Notes under the pieces: model-generated
What the model saw: only the letters and a program-made list of their open reading frames with translations
Databases searched by the model: none
What the model was told of the DNA's origin: nothing
Shown here: positions 16,570 through 25,663 of the stretch, piece by piece
How positions within the stretch are numbered: the first letter of the stretch is position 1
Layout of the letters: each line of letters opens with the position of its first letter
DNA from: Oceanococcus sp964629015
Lineage (GTDB): Bacteria; Pseudomonadota; Gammaproteobacteria; Nevskiales; Oceanococcaceae
Length of the DNA: 64,000 nucleotides
Assembly (NCBI GenBank): GCA_964629015.1
Contig: CAZVMN010000001.1
Location: 310,001 to 374,000 of the forward strand
Direction: 5' to 3'
Program-made: the position numbers and the translations under genes

Positions 16570-17835
16570 GCCGAAGTTATGGCGCTCACGCGCGCAGGCG
16601 GGCTTAGTGAAGTGGGCATGGACGACGCTGGTCGTGGCTTCACTGAAACCGGCTTCGCACGACGCCAAGTAGAAGTCCCACAGGCGACAGAATTCCTCGG
16701 AGTAACCCAGATTGCGAACCTGCGGCAGGGCATCCAGGAAAGCGCTACGCCAGTGTTGCAAGGTGCGCGCGTAATCCTGGCCGAAATCTTCCAGATGAAA
16801 AAGACGCAACTGCGTATGTTCGGCGGTGACCCGCAGCATCTCGCGCACACAGGGCAGATGCCCGCCGGGGAACACATGCTCGCGGATGAAATCGGTGCCG
16901 CGGCGCATTTGATCGTAATACTGGTCCTGAATGGTGATGGCCTGAATCACGGCCTCGCCATGCGGCACCAGCAAGCGTTCGAGCTGGCGGAAATAGGTCG
17001 GCAGAAACTCATGACCCACGGCTTCAATCATTTCGATGGAAATGATCTTGTCGAACTCGCCTTCCAGCGTGCGGTAATCCTGCTTGAGCACGGTAATCCG
17101 ATCGTCCAGACCGGCGTCTCGAACCCGCTGAGAGGCCAGAGCAAACTGCTCCTCGGAAATCGTGGTGGTGGTAATGCGGGCGCCGAAATGGGTTGCCGCA
17201 TGTAAGGCGAGGCCACCCCAGCCAGTGCCGATTTCCAGCACATGATCGCTGGGTTTGAGGTCGAGCTTGCGGCAGATCAGGTCGTATTTGGCATGCTGCG
17301 ACTCGGCCAGCGTTGTTGCTTCATTGGCAAACACGCCGGCTGAGTAGGTCATGCTGTCGTCGAGGAACAACTTGAAGAAATCGTTGCCGAGGTCGTAATG
17401 CGCCTGAATGTTGCGACGGCTGCCTTCCACTGTGTTGCGACGGCGCCATTCCATGGCTTTGTACAAGGGCGAAGTGACCCAGGTCAGGAGGCCGCTGTCG
17501 AGGGCCGCCAGCGCGTCACGCTCGCGCAACAACAGGCGGGTCACGGCGACCACATCGGGCGCATCCCACAAGCCCAATATCCACGCCTGACCGGCACCCG
17601 TGGAGCCGCCGAAAGCGAGATAGGCGTAGACATTGCGGTCATGCACCCGCACGTCGTGGCAGGGTGTTCCGGGAGCGCCGACAACCTCAATCTGACCATC
17701 GGGTTCGATGATGCGGAGCTGGCCGGTGGTCAGCGCATTGAGTGTCCGCAGCAGGGTTTTGCGTACGGCGCGCAGCAGCACATCAGGCAAGCGCGGTGTC
17801 GACAGCGGTTCGGCAAGCGACAGGGATGTGGTCAT
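16567..17835 (-). CDS. cfa: Cyclopropane-fatty-acyl-phospholipid synthase
   Basis: Adds a methylene from SAM across double bonds of membrane phospholipid acyl chains. The 422-residue length is normal. The family core HYDLGNDFFKLFLDDSMTYS, the SAM loop VLEIGTGWGGLALHA, and ISIEMIEAVGHEF, with the Glu expected near the bicarbonate site, are present. Its ATG overlaps the DUF1365 stop (ATGA). Its stop codon TAG is formed by the edge of the MITE-like element, so the last residues (about ERHNFG) may have been changed by the insertion. Confidence 0.95.
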   Translation of the reverse strand: MTTSLSLAEPLSTPRLPDVLLRAVRKTLLRTLNALTTGQLRIIEPDGQIEVVGAPGTPCHDVRVHDRNVYAYLAFGGSTGAGQAWILGLWDAPDVVAVTRLLLRERDALAALDSGLLTWVTSPLYKAMEWRRRNTVEGSRRNIQAHYDLGNDFFKLFLDDSMTYSAGVFANEATTLAESQHAKYDLICRKLDLKPSDHVLEIGTGWGGLALHAATHFGARITTTTISEEQFALASQRVRDAGLDDRITVLKQDYRTLEGEFDKIISIEMIEAVGHEFLPTYFRQLERLLVPHGEAVIQAITIQDQYYDQMRRGTDFIREHVFPGGHLPCVREMLRVTAEHTQLRLFHLEDFGQDYARTLQHWRSAFLDALPQVRNLGYSEEFCRLWDFYLASCEAGFSEATTSVVHAHFTKPACARERHNFG

Positions 17836-18596
17836 TGAGACACTCCAGAGGGTTTTGCAGTGTGCCGACCTGGGTAGGGTACGTAGGGCACACCTTTGAG
17901 CTTGATGCGAAGAGCCTGGAAGTAGATGCCCGCCGCGATCTTCGTGGTCATCAGCGGTGTGCGCAGCAGCAGGCCGGTCAGGCTGCGCGTGGTTAAAGGT
18001 TTGAGGTCGAGCTTCATGCTGGCTGCGAAAACGCGTTCACCGTCGCGGTGGTTTTCCAGGCCGAGCGCAATGGTCTTGCCCGGTGGTTGGCGCAGTCGCA
18101 GGCGGTAGGTCATGTCCATGGGCATGAAAGGCGACACGTGCATGAGCTTTTCGAAGTCCACACAGCCGGAATCCGGCCAACGCAGAATGTACGGATGCTG
18201 CTCGTCCCAGGGCGTGTTGTGCACTTCCAACAGCAACCATTCCAGCCGGCTGCGGTCAGCTGACCACACAAAGTAGATGCTGATGGGATTGATGCAGTAG
18301 CCGAAATAGCGTGGCTGAGTCAGCAGACAAACTGGGCCGAGCGGGCGCTCTCCAGCGAAGGCTTCGATCTGATCGCGGACTGCAGTGGCCAGATCCGCAT
18401 GGCCACCACGCAGGTGATCCTGACGCAGCACGCAAGCCAGGTTCCAGCGTTGATACGACCACAGGGGATGCTTGCCAAAGGCTTGTTCGGCTTCGTCGAG
18501 GTCCAGATAGAGCATCGACAAGCGATAGCGAAAATCGTGCGCCTTCGGCGTAAACCGCCGATGTTGAACCCAGCCGTGTGCCGCAGCGCTGTGCAT
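17832..18596 (-). CDS. DUF1365 family protein
   Basis: The 254-residue protein has family signatures HRRFTPKAHDFRYRLSMLYLD, YFGYCINPISIYF and EVHNTPWDEQH. DUF1365 proteins are cytoplasmic, of unknown activity, and almost always neighbours of an FAD oxidoreductase and CFA-type enzymes. The start is ATG 18596, sharing one base with the stop of the FAD oxidoreductase (TAATG), and its stop overlaps the cfa start. The open frame continues upstream as an artefact of the neighbouring gene. Involvement in acyl-chain modification is inferred from operon structure. Confidence 0.9.
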   Translation of the reverse strand: MHSAAAHGWVQHRRFTPKAHDFRYRLSMLYLDLDEAEQAFGKHPLWSYQRWNLACVLRQDHLRGGHADLATAVRDQIEAFAGERPLGPVCLLTQPRYFGYCINPISIYFVWSADRSRLEWLLLEVHNTPWDEQHPYILRWPDSGCVDFEKLMHVSPFMPMDMTYRLRLRQPPGKTIALGLENHRDGERVFAASMKLDLKPLTTRSLTGLLLRTPLMTTKIAAGIYFQALRIKLKGVPYVPYPGRHTAKPSGVSQ

Positions 18597-19843
18597 TACC
18601 AGCCGCCCCCCAGGGCTTGCGCGACGTCCAAGGCACTGCGTGCACCGTCTTCGTGGAAGCCGTTGTACCAGTAAGCGCCACAATACCAGGTGCGGTTGTG
18701 ACCGTTGATCTCGTCGCGTCGCTCGCGGGCGCGATTGGAGCTGGGTGTGTACAGCGGATGCGCGTAGGTGTAGCTGTCGATCACGCAGCTCGGATCGATC
18801 AGTTCGGATTGGTTCAGCGTGACGCAAAACTCCACCGGCGCATCCAGGTTCTGCAGCCGATTCATATGATAGGTGATCGCGGCGGGTCGATGAGTTTCCG
18901 GTGTCACACGGAAATTCCACGAGGCCCAAGCGCGACGGTTGCGCGGCAAAATCGACGCATCGGTATGCAGCACAACATCGTTGTCCACATAAGGCAGGTC
19001 ACCGAGGATGGCGTCCTCCTGAGGCGTGGAGTCGTCGAGCAGATTGAGCGCCTGATCGCTATGACAGGCGAAAACCACCTGATCGAAGGATTCCGAGCCT
19101 TGCGCGGTGCGAATTTCGACGTGATCGGCATGGCGAACGACGCCATGCACCGGCGTGTTCAAGCGGATATCAGCGCGCAAGCGTTCTTGCAGGCGCTGCA
19201 CATAGCTCCGCGAGCCGCCGGGAACGACACGCCACTGTGGCCGCTCTCGCACCTGAAGCAGACCATGGTTGTTAAAAAAGCGCGCGAAATGGTCAGCCGG
19301 GAAGTGCTGGGCATCCAGGAGAGAAGCAGACCAAATCGCGGCGCAAAGGGGTAACAGGTAGTTGTCGCGAAAAGTGTCGGAATAGCCTTCGTCGGCAAGA
19401 TATTCACCCAAGGTGCGGGGATCGTTGCTACCGATCAGGCTGCGCGCACGCTGATTGAAGCGAAAAATTTCACCGATCATGCTCAGGTGCGACGGCGACA
19501 GCAGACGGCGGCGTTGAGCAAACAAGCCGTCGAGGCTGTGACTGGCGTATTCCAGGCCGTTGTTGGCCACCGAGAAGCTCATATCCGTCGCCTGCCCTTC
19601 CAGCCCGAGCTGGCCCAGCAAGCGTATGAAGTGCGGATAAGTGGCGTCATTGAATACGATGAAGCCGGTGTCCACGGCGTAATCACGTGAGCCGCCGGAC
19701 GGCAATGTGACAGACACATCGATGGTATGTGTGTGTCCACCCAGCCAATCAGCGGCCTCGAAAAGCACCACCTCATGTTGGTTGTCCAGCCCGTAGGCTG
19801 TGGCTAGGCCGGCAATGCCGCCGCCCACGACTGCGATACGCAA
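18596..19843 (-). CDS. FAD-dependent amine-oxidase-like oxidoreductase
   Basis: The protein starts with a Rossmann motif, RIAVVGGGIAGLATAYGL, followed by the second FAD contact region around EAADWLGGH and a C-terminal WYCGAYWYNGFHEDG segment typical of this oxidoreductase group. About 415 residues from TTG 19843; an ATG at 19957 is in frame but only 9 bp from the divergent sigma-factor start and adds about 38 non-family residues. It heads the lipid operon. Related flavoproteins in ECF-controlled lipid operons act on methylated or unsaturated acyl chains; that role is proposed here by analogy. Confidence 0.85.
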   Translation of the reverse strand: MRIAVVGGGIAGLATAYGLDNQHEVVLFEAADWLGGHTHTIDVSVTLPSGGSRDYAVDTGFIVFNDATYPHFIRLLGQLGLEGQATDMSFSVANNGLEYASHSLDGLFAQRRRLLSPSHLSMIGEIFRFNQRARSLIGSNDPRTLGEYLADEGYSDTFRDNYLLPLCAAIWSASLLDAQHFPADHFARFFNNHGLLQVRERPQWRVVPGGSRSYVQRLQERLRADIRLNTPVHGVVRHADHVEIRTAQGSESFDQVVFACHSDQALNLLDDSTPQEDAILGDLPYVDNDVVLHTDASILPRNRRAWASWNFRVTPETHRPAAITYHMNRLQNLDAPVEFCVTLNQSELIDPSCVIDSYTYAHPLYTPSSNRARERRDEINGHNRTWYCGAYWYNGFHEDGARSALDVAQALGGGW

Positions 19844-19966
19844 ATTCTGCTCCGAACGCGAGAAACAACCCTGATTACGTTGGCGTGCTTCGATCGGATG
19901 CGAAGCGGAGTTAAAAAATTTGCGGGCGACCTTGCTTGCCTGCCCCGCACTTGGCATGCTCGCGGG

Positions 19967-20500
19967 ATGAGCGCCCCATTTCCCGAGCAGGCCCAGTCAT
20001 TGCTGGCACAAGTCGCCTTAGGCAACCGAGAGGCGTTCCGTGAGCTGTATCAATCGACGGTCGCGCATCTGTTTCCGGTGGCGCTGCGTATTTTGAGGCA
20101 TCGGGACAAAGCCGAAGAGGCATTGCAGGATGCGTACATACAGATTTGGAACAAAGCCAGTGAGTTCCGCGCCGAGCGCGGGTCGGCAGCCGCGTGGATG
20201 AGCACCATCGTGCGATACCGCGCGCTTGACGCCGTGCGTCGTGCACCGCGCGAGCAAACCTTTGATGAACTGCCAGAGACTGCAGACGGCAGTGACGACA
20301 TTGGACGCTTGCTCACCGGTACTGATCTACAAGTATGTCTGGACGATCTCAGTGATGAGCAGCGTCGTGCCATTGGCTTGGCCTACATCGAGGGCTTGAG
20401 TCACACCGAATTGAGCGAAAAGCTGGCGTCGCCTTTGGGCACGGTCAAAAGCTGGATTCGTCGCGGCTTGCAGGCTTTGCGGGAGTGTTTGACCCGATGA
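19967..20500 (+). CDS. ECF RNA polymerase sigma factor
   Basis: The 177-residue protein has sigma region 2 (LFPVALRILRHRDKAEEALQ then DAYIQIW) and region 4 (EGLSHTELSEKL then PLGTVKSWIRRG), with no other domain. It belongs to the ECF type paired with RskA/SigK-like anti-sigma factors. ATG 19967 is chosen because the segment upstream of it lacks family similarity. The gene overlaps the anti-sigma gene (ATGA) and is divergent from the lipid-modification operon, which is its most likely target. I could not find a convincing shared ECF promoter motif in the 123-bp gap. Confidence 0.93.
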   Translation: MSAPFPEQAQSLLAQVALGNREAFRELYQSTVAHLFPVALRILRHRDKAEEALQDAYIQIWNKASEFRAERGSAAAWMSTIVRYRALDAVRRAPREQTFDELPETADGSDDIGRLLTGTDLQVCLDDLSDEQRRAIGLAYIEGLSHTELSEKLASPLGTVKSWIRRGLQALRECLTR

Positions 20501-21165
20501 ACCTGAACCGCAGCCCACTGCGTGAACAATTGGCCGGCGCCTATGTGCTGGGCACGTTGCGTGGTCCGGCGCGCGCGCGTTTCGAGCGGTCGCTAAAAGA
20601 CAGCGCCGAATTGCGTGACGCGGTGAATTTCTGGGAGCAAGCGTTTGCGCCCCTCAGTGAATTGGCACCGCAGAATCCATCACGTGATTTGCTGCCAGCC
20701 ATTGAGGCTCGGCTCGGCTGGGCACGGGGTGAGGATGCGATCCGTCGGTTGCCATGGCTGCCGGCCTTGGGTTTCGCTATGGTCGCGGCTTTCAGCGTCA
20801 TGCTGTGGGCGCCGTGGTCGCCCAAACTGGTCCCCGATTTCGCCCTGACCGTGGCAACCGAGGAGGGTCACGGACGCTGGCAGTTCGCGGTCGACAAGAC
20901 CCACAACTGGATCGATGTGCGGGTCGAGTCCTCGCCGGATGTCAGCGCCGAACAGGATCTGGAACTGTGGTTGTTGGTCGATGGCGGTGCGCCGGTTTCG
21001 CTCGGTTTGTTGAGCGAAGTGGATGGCCAGCGTCAGCGCATTGAGGCGGGTCTGCCGCTGGGCGGTGGGCAAGGTTTGGCGGTGAGTATCGAGCCCGTTG
21101 GTGGTTCGCCGACCGGAGCCCCGACCGGGCCGGTTATCGCAGCTGAGATGTTCCCCAGCGCCTGA
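20497..21165 (+). CDS. RskA-like anti-sigma factor
   Basis: The 222-residue protein has an N-terminal helical region that would clamp the sigma factor (YVLGTLRGPARARFERSL), one membrane helix at about residues 86-105 (LPALGFAMVAAFSVMLWAPW), and a periplasmic beta-rich RskA domain (LELWLLVDGGAPVSLGLL). This is a membrane anti-sigma with an outside sensor half, unlike the soluble zinc-cupin ChrR that controls similar operons in Rhodobacter. Release of the sigma factor by regulated proteolysis is likely but not shown. It overlaps the genes on both sides. Confidence 0.88.
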   Translation: MNLNRSPLREQLAGAYVLGTLRGPARARFERSLKDSAELRDAVNFWEQAFAPLSELAPQNPSRDLLPAIEARLGWARGEDAIRRLPWLPALGFAMVAAFSVMLWAPWSPKLVPDFALTVATEEGHGRWQFAVDKTHNWIDVRVESSPDVSAEQDLELWLLVDGGAPVSLGLLSEVDGQRQRIEAGLPLGGGQGLAVSIEPVGGSPTGAPTGPVIAAEMFPSA

Positions 21166-21353
21166 TGCCCGATGCCCTGCAGGAATGTGCCAGCGACTGC
21201 CCGTGGTGCGGTGAGCCGATCACCTTATTGATCGATGGCAGCGTGGAGAACCAGCATTACGTGGAGGACTGCTTCGTCTGCTGTCGGCCAATCGAGGTGA
21301 CCGTGTCGTTTGGACCTGGCGGTGAGGCCGAGGTCTTTCTCAGCGCGGATTAG
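21165..21353 (+). CDS. CPXCG-motif cysteine-rich small protein
   Basis: The 62-residue protein has CPWCGEPITLLID near the start and DCFVCCRPIEV in the middle, giving the two Cys pairs of the CPXCG family, probably a zinc ribbon. Its ATG shares a base with the anti-sigma stop (TGATG), so it belongs to the ECF operon. The family has no known function. The 3' end overlaps the convergent TetR gene by 14 bp. Confidence 0.85.
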   Translation: MPDALQECASDCPWCGEPITLLIDGSVENQHYVEDCFVCCRPIEVTVSFGPGGEAEVFLSAD

Positions 21354-22014
21354 CACCCAGCTCTCGAGAGCCCACGATCAAGGCTTCGAACATGCCTGAG
21401 ACCTCGCGAGAGATGCCGCTGGCATCCAGCCCGGTATCGCCGGTCAACCACTCGGCGATCAGTTCATGCGTGGCCCCAACCAGGGCGACAGCGGGCAAAT
21501 GGTAGTCGCGGTCCGGTAGCAAGCCCGCGGCGACCAGATCATTCGCCGCGATGGTGATGAGTTGCGCGAACTGGCGCACAGACTTGCGTCGCAAGGCTTC
21601 CAGGCGAGGACTGACACCGACCGATTCGACACTGCCGATGCGGGCCCGCCGCGGGTCGCCGAGGTAGTAATCGACAAACGCTTGCACCGTGAGCATCGCC
21701 CGTTGCATCGGGTCGCTGCGTTTCTCCATCGCATTGAGCACCACCGCGGTGACTTCTTCACGCAGGCGCGCCAACAGCGCTTCGAGCAGCGCTTCCCGGT
21801 TGCGGAAATGCTGGTAGAAATGCCGCGTGGTGACCTTGGCATCGCTGCAGATGCGTTCCACCGTGGTGTTTTGGTAGCCATCGCTGGTGAACAGCTCAAA
21901 CGCCGTGTTCATCAGCTTTTTACGCCGCTCACGCTGGCGCTCTTCGGAACTTTGGCCGGCGTAGCGACGGGCCGATTTGCGAAGTGGATTGGGCAGGGAT
22001 GTGTTCAAGGCCAT
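21340..22014 (-). CDS. TetR family regulator
   Basis: The protein has a basic N-terminal arm (ARRYAGQSSEERQRERRKK), then a TetR helix-turn-helix with TTVERICSDAKVTTRHFYQHF and an all-helical C-terminal domain. ATG 22014 gives 224 residues; an in-frame ATG at 22050 would leave only 26 bp to the divergent gene. It may control the divergent PLP enzyme, but the 62-bp gap shows no clean dyad. Target and ligand are unknown. Confidence 0.85.
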   Translation of the reverse strand: MALNTSLPNPLRKSARRYAGQSSEERQRERRKKLMNTAFELFTSDGYQNTTVERICSDAKVTTRHFYQHFRNREALLEALLARLREEVTAVVLNAMEKRSDPMQRAMLTVQAFVDYYLGDPRRARIGSVESVGVSPRLEALRRKSVRQFAQLITIAANDLVAAGLLPDRDYHLPAVALVGATHELIAEWLTGDTGLDASGISREVSGMFEALIVGSRELGANPR

Positions 22015-22076
22015 AGGCCAAAGATAATCGATCCGGGTGCTGCTCATCACCTGCGGGCGCGCGATAGAATCCGCCC

Positions 22077-23051
22077 ATGAACGTTTTTCGCCCGATCGAT
22101 AATGCTTTGCCCGGTATTGCCGCGCATCTGCCTTGCGCCGGATTTGCCGCCTTGCCGACGCCGGTTCAAACGGCGCGGGTGGATGACCGGCAAATCTGGG
22201 TCAAGCGTGATGATCTGAGCCATCCGGAATATGGTGGTAACAAGGTGCGCAAGCTGGAATTCATCCTGGCCGCAGCTCAGCGCGCAGGCCAGCAGCGGGT
22301 GGTGACCTTTGGCGCAACCGGCACACATCACGGTTTGGCCACGGCCTTGTTTTGTCGCCAGTTGGGCTTGGAGTGCGAGGTCTTGTTGTTCGATCAGCCG
22401 GATTCGCCGCATGTCCGCGAGAACCGTGCTCGCCTGCAGGACAGCGGCGCCATCTGCACGCCGTGTGGTTCGTTGGCCCGCACCGTACTGCGCTTCTATC
22501 TCCACCCGCGACGTTTGCGCCGCGACACGCTGTTTTTGTTCGCGGGTGGCTCGGGTGAGATCGGTACGCTGGCGTTCGTCAACGCGGCGTTGGAACTGGC
22601 CGACCAGGTTGCCGAAGGTGAGGCCGTGCAACCGTCACGGATTTATTGCGCGACCAGCTCTGGTTCAACCCTGGCGGGCTTGACGTTGGGTGTGGCGCTG
22701 CTGGGCTGGGATACGCGCGTGATCGGCGTGCAGGTTGCCGACGCCAAACTCGGGCCATTTGATGCGTGCACTACAGGCAGTGTTGATGCGTTGATGCGCC
22801 GCACGCTGCGCTGGCTGGAACAGCGCGGCGTGGTGTGGCCGGCAGCATGCCCTGAGGTCATTCTGGATGACAGTTGGCTGGGTGCTGGCTATGGCCATCC
22901 AACCCGCGCCGCCGAGCAGGCTGCGCGGGTCTTCGAGGAATCCCTGGGTGTGCCCTTGGATCTCACCTACACCGCCAAAGCTTTTGCCGCCTTACGCGCG
23001 GATACGGCTCCGGGTGAGGTGCTGTACTGGCATACCCTGAGCAGCGTTTAG
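22077..23051 (+). CDS. D-cysteine desulfhydrase / ACC deaminase family PLP enzyme
   Basis: The 324-residue fold-type II PLP protein has the lysine motif KRDDLSHPEYGGNKVRKLE, where the GGNK lysine binds PLP, and the TFGATGTHHGLATALFC segment, with CATSSGSTLAGL as the phosphate cradle. The family includes ACC deaminase and D-cysteine desulfhydrase; the sequence alone does not decide which. It has a few base pairs of overlap with the end of doeC on the other strand. Stand-alone gene, divergent from a TetR regulator. Confidence 0.85.
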   Translation: MNVFRPIDNALPGIAAHLPCAGFAALPTPVQTARVDDRQIWVKRDDLSHPEYGGNKVRKLEFILAAAQRAGQQRVVTFGATGTHHGLATALFCRQLGLECEVLLFDQPDSPHVRENRARLQDSGAICTPCGSLARTVLRFYLHPRRLRRDTLFLFAGGSGEIGTLAFVNAALELADQVAEGEAVQPSRIYCATSSGSTLAGLTLGVALLGWDTRVIGVQVADAKLGPFDACTTGSVDALMRRTLRWLEQRGVVWPAACPEVILDDSWLGAGYGHPTRAAEQAARVFEESLGVPLDLTYTAKAFAALRADTAPGEVLYWHTLSSV

Positions 23052-24418
23052 GCTTTTACCGGCCCGACCCAGACTTGCTGCGCGTTGACGAACGCATGGA
23101 TGCCGTGAGGGCCGAGTTCGCGGCCGTAGCCCGAGCGTTTGATGCCACCACTGGGCAGCCGCGGATCGGTTTTGACGATGCCATTGACCGCCACCTGGCC
23201 GGCCCGAATCTTGGCCGCCATGGCTTCGCCGCGGCTGGCACTGCTCCACACGCTGGAGGCCAGACCATAGGGTGTGTCATTGGCCATGGCCAGAGCATGC
23301 TCCTCGTCATCGGCGCGGATCACCACGGCGACGGGGCCGAAGGTCTCTTCCTGGAAGGCTGCCATGTCTGGGGTGACGTCGGCCAGCAGTGTGACCGGAT
23401 AAAAGTACCCCGGGCCGTCAGGCACCTGACCACCGAGTAGGCAGCGCGCGCCGGCGTCGATGCTGAGTTGGACCTGACGGGCCAGGTTGTCACGCAAATC
23501 CTCACGTGCGATCGGGCCGACATCGGTGCTCTCCTCGCGCGGATCGCCCATAACCAGTTTGCTCAAGCGCTCGGCCAAACGTTCGACCATGGCGTCGTAA
23601 ACGGCCGCTTCAACAATGATGCGCTTGGCGGCGATGCAGGATTGGCCAGCATTGATGATGCGTGACAGCGTAATGATGTCAGCGGCTTTGTCGAGATCGG
23701 CGTCGGCCAGCACGATGCAGGGATCGGAGCCACCCAACTCGAGCACCGACGGCTTGATTTCCGAAGCCGCCATGGCCGCGACCTGTGCGCCAGCTCGGTC
23801 GGAGCCGGTAAAGGACACCGCGTGAATGCGCGGATCACGGATCGCCGCTTCCACATCGGGGTTGGCCAGTGCCAGGTTCAGATAAATATCGTCGGGGGCT
23901 CCGGCTTTGCGAAAGCTCTCGGCCAACGCTTCGGCGCAGCCTGGAACGTGCGGATCGTGTTTGACCACGCAGGTGTTGCCGGCCATCAGGGCCGGCGCGC
24001 AAAAACGAAACGCCAGCCACATCGGCGCATTCCACGGCAGGATGCCGAGGACCGGACCTAAGGGAAGATGTTGCACATAGCTGTGGGTGGCATCCGAGCC
24101 CAGGGTTTGTGGCTTGAGGTAGTCCTCGGCATGCTCGGCGTAGTGCTCTGCGCACCACGCCGCTTTGTCGACTTCGGCGCGGGCCTCCTTGATCGGTTTG
24201 CCCATCTCCTCGGTCATCAGCAGGGCCATGTGTTCGCGGTCGCTGCGCAATTGCGCTGCTACAGCGCGCAACACCTCCGCGCGCTGGGCGAAGGAACGAT
24301 CCGCCCAGGCCACCCAGGCGGCGTCGCTGCGTGCCAGCAGTTGTTCACGCTGGGCACCACTGAGGGTTTCAACTTGGCGAATGACATGCCCGTTACTGGG
24401 GTCGGTCGCGATCAACAT
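23048..24418 (-). CDS. doeC: Aldehyde dehydrogenase, probably aspartate-semialdehyde dehydrogenase DoeC
   Basis: The 456-residue NAD(P)-dependent aldehyde dehydrogenase has the Glu motif LELGGSDP and the catalytic Cys at residue 261 in NAGQSCIAAKR. By sequence it falls with succinate-semialdehyde dehydrogenases. As last gene of the ectoine catabolic operon, its expected substrate is aspartate semialdehyde, giving aspartate. Its start overlaps the doeA stop by 7 bp, which shows tight coupling. A plain succinate-semialdehyde dehydrogenase is the alternative. Confidence 0.8.
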   Translation of the reverse strand: MLIATDPSNGHVIRQVETLSGAQREQLLARSDAAWVAWADRSFAQRAEVLRAVAAQLRSDREHMALLMTEEMGKPIKEARAEVDKAAWCAEHYAEHAEDYLKPQTLGSDATHSYVQHLPLGPVLGILPWNAPMWLAFRFCAPALMAGNTCVVKHDPHVPGCAEALAESFRKAGAPDDIYLNLALANPDVEAAIRDPRIHAVSFTGSDRAGAQVAAMAASEIKPSVLELGGSDPCIVLADADLDKAADIITLSRIINAGQSCIAAKRIIVEAAVYDAMVERLAERLSKLVMGDPREESTDVGPIAREDLRDNLARQVQLSIDAGARCLLGGQVPDGPGYFYPVTLLADVTPDMAAFQEETFGPVAVVIRADDEEHALAMANDTPYGLASSVWSSASRGEAMAAKIRAGQVAVNGIVKTDPRLPSGGIKRSGYGRELGPHGIHAFVNAQQVWVGPVKA

Positions 24419-25662
24419 GCCTGAACCTCCTTGGCGTTATCGTCGCTGGCGGGTTTGCTGTTGCCGCCGTTCTTGCGTTTGGTCGGCGGTGTGGCGTGTT
24501 CGGGCTTGCACACAAAGTCTTCATCCAGGCTGAAGAACGAAGCGCAGCCGGTGTCGGTGACGTAGATCGTGTCGGAAATACCGCAGGTCTTGTTGCCGTC
24601 CACCGCCCACATCCAGGGGATGATGTGGAAGGTCATGCCGGGCCGCATCACACGCGAGTCGCCTTGTTTGAGGCTGACGATATAGCCCTCGTCCCAGCTT
24701 GGTGGAAAGGCAATGCCGATGGAATAACCGGATCGGGTAATCAAATCCGCGCCGATGTCGTTCTCGGTGATGATGTCGCGGACCAGATTGTCGGCATCGC
24801 TGACCGTCAATCCTGGGCGCACTGCCGCTTTGATTTCGCGCAGCGCCAGCTTCATGCGTTCCTGGGCTTTCTCCATGGACTTGGACAAACCATCCAAGAC
24901 AACGGTGCGCATCATGGCGGTGTGATAACGACGATAGCAGCCGCCGACTTCAAGAAAGACATGTTCCCCAGGCTGCACCGTGCGGCCTTCCCAGGTGGCG
25001 TGGCCAATCATGGAGCGTGGGCCTGAGGTGACGTAGGGCATCACCGCTGGTGGCTCGCCGCCAGCACGGAACATCCCAGAGCTGATCGCGGCACCGATCT
25101 CATTTTCGGTCACGCCGGCGGCGCAGGCCTCAAAGCCTGCTTGCATGCCCGCTTCGGTTGCCACGGCAGCCTTGCGCATGATGTCCAGCTCGAATTCGGA
25201 TTTGCAGATGCGCCCTTCTTCGACAATGCCGAAGCAGTCGAGCAGCTTGCCGTTTTTGAACGCGGTGCGAATGTAGTCCTGGTGATAGGCGGGGAAGAAA
25301 TAGCTGTTGCGTTCGTAGCCAACGTATTTGTCATCCAGGCCGAATTCGCGCAGCGATTCCAGCAACATCTGGATGGCGTCCCCGGTGTCCGGGTAGGGCC
25401 GCACGATCTCCACCCAGGTGCGTGCATGCACGTTGGTCGCTTCCAGCTTGCGCGTGATCATGAACGGCTCTTTGTCCAGCGGCACAACCAGAGCCTGGAA
25501 AAAGGAATACCCGGTGGTCTGATAATCGGTCAGATACATCAGGTTTTCCGGGTCGGTGATCACCACCGCATCAAGCAGACGCTGCTGCATGCGCTGGCGC
25601 AGTTCGCCAATGCGCCGTTCGTATTCCTCGAACGGAAAAGTCATGTCGTCACGAGCGTGCAT
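24412..25662 (-). CDS. doeA: Ectoine hydrolase DoeA (M24 family)
   Basis: The 416-residue protein has the pita-bread (creatinase/aminopeptidase P) fold. The C-terminal domain shows YVTSGPRSMIGHATWEGR, GEHVFLEVGGCYRRYH and GMTFHIIPWMWAVDG, all characteristic of ectoine hydrolases. The enzyme opens the ectoine ring to N-acetyl-2,4-diaminobutyrate. ATG 25662 is one base after the aminotransferase stop and has GAGGTGG just upstream; the longer frame is rejected. A low-complexity basic tail (about 35 residues, TPPTKRKNGGNSKP) extends beyond the core. Confidence 0.88.
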   Translation of the reverse strand: MHARDDMTFPFEEYERRIGELRQRMQQRLLDAVVITDPENLMYLTDYQTTGYSFFQALVVPLDKEPFMITRKLEATNVHARTWVEIVRPYPDTGDAIQMLLESLREFGLDDKYVGYERNSYFFPAYHQDYIRTAFKNGKLLDCFGIVEEGRICKSEFELDIMRKAAVATEAGMQAGFEACAAGVTENEIGAAISSGMFRAGGEPPAVMPYVTSGPRSMIGHATWEGRTVQPGEHVFLEVGGCYRRYHTAMMRTVVLDGLSKSMEKAQERMKLALREIKAAVRPGLTVSDADNLVRDIITENDIGADLITRSGYSIGIAFPPSWDEGYIVSLKQGDSRVMRPGMTFHIIPWMWAVDGNKTCGISDTIYVTDTGCASFFSLDEDFVCKPEHATPPTKRKNGGNSKPASDDNAKEVQAC

Positions 25663-25663
25663 G

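Noticed and set aside
19844..19966. A defined ECF promoter in the gap between the sigma factor and the lipid operon
   Set aside because: Several short matches to -35 elements with AAC or TGATC exist, but none is paired with a -10 in a way that repeats on both sides.
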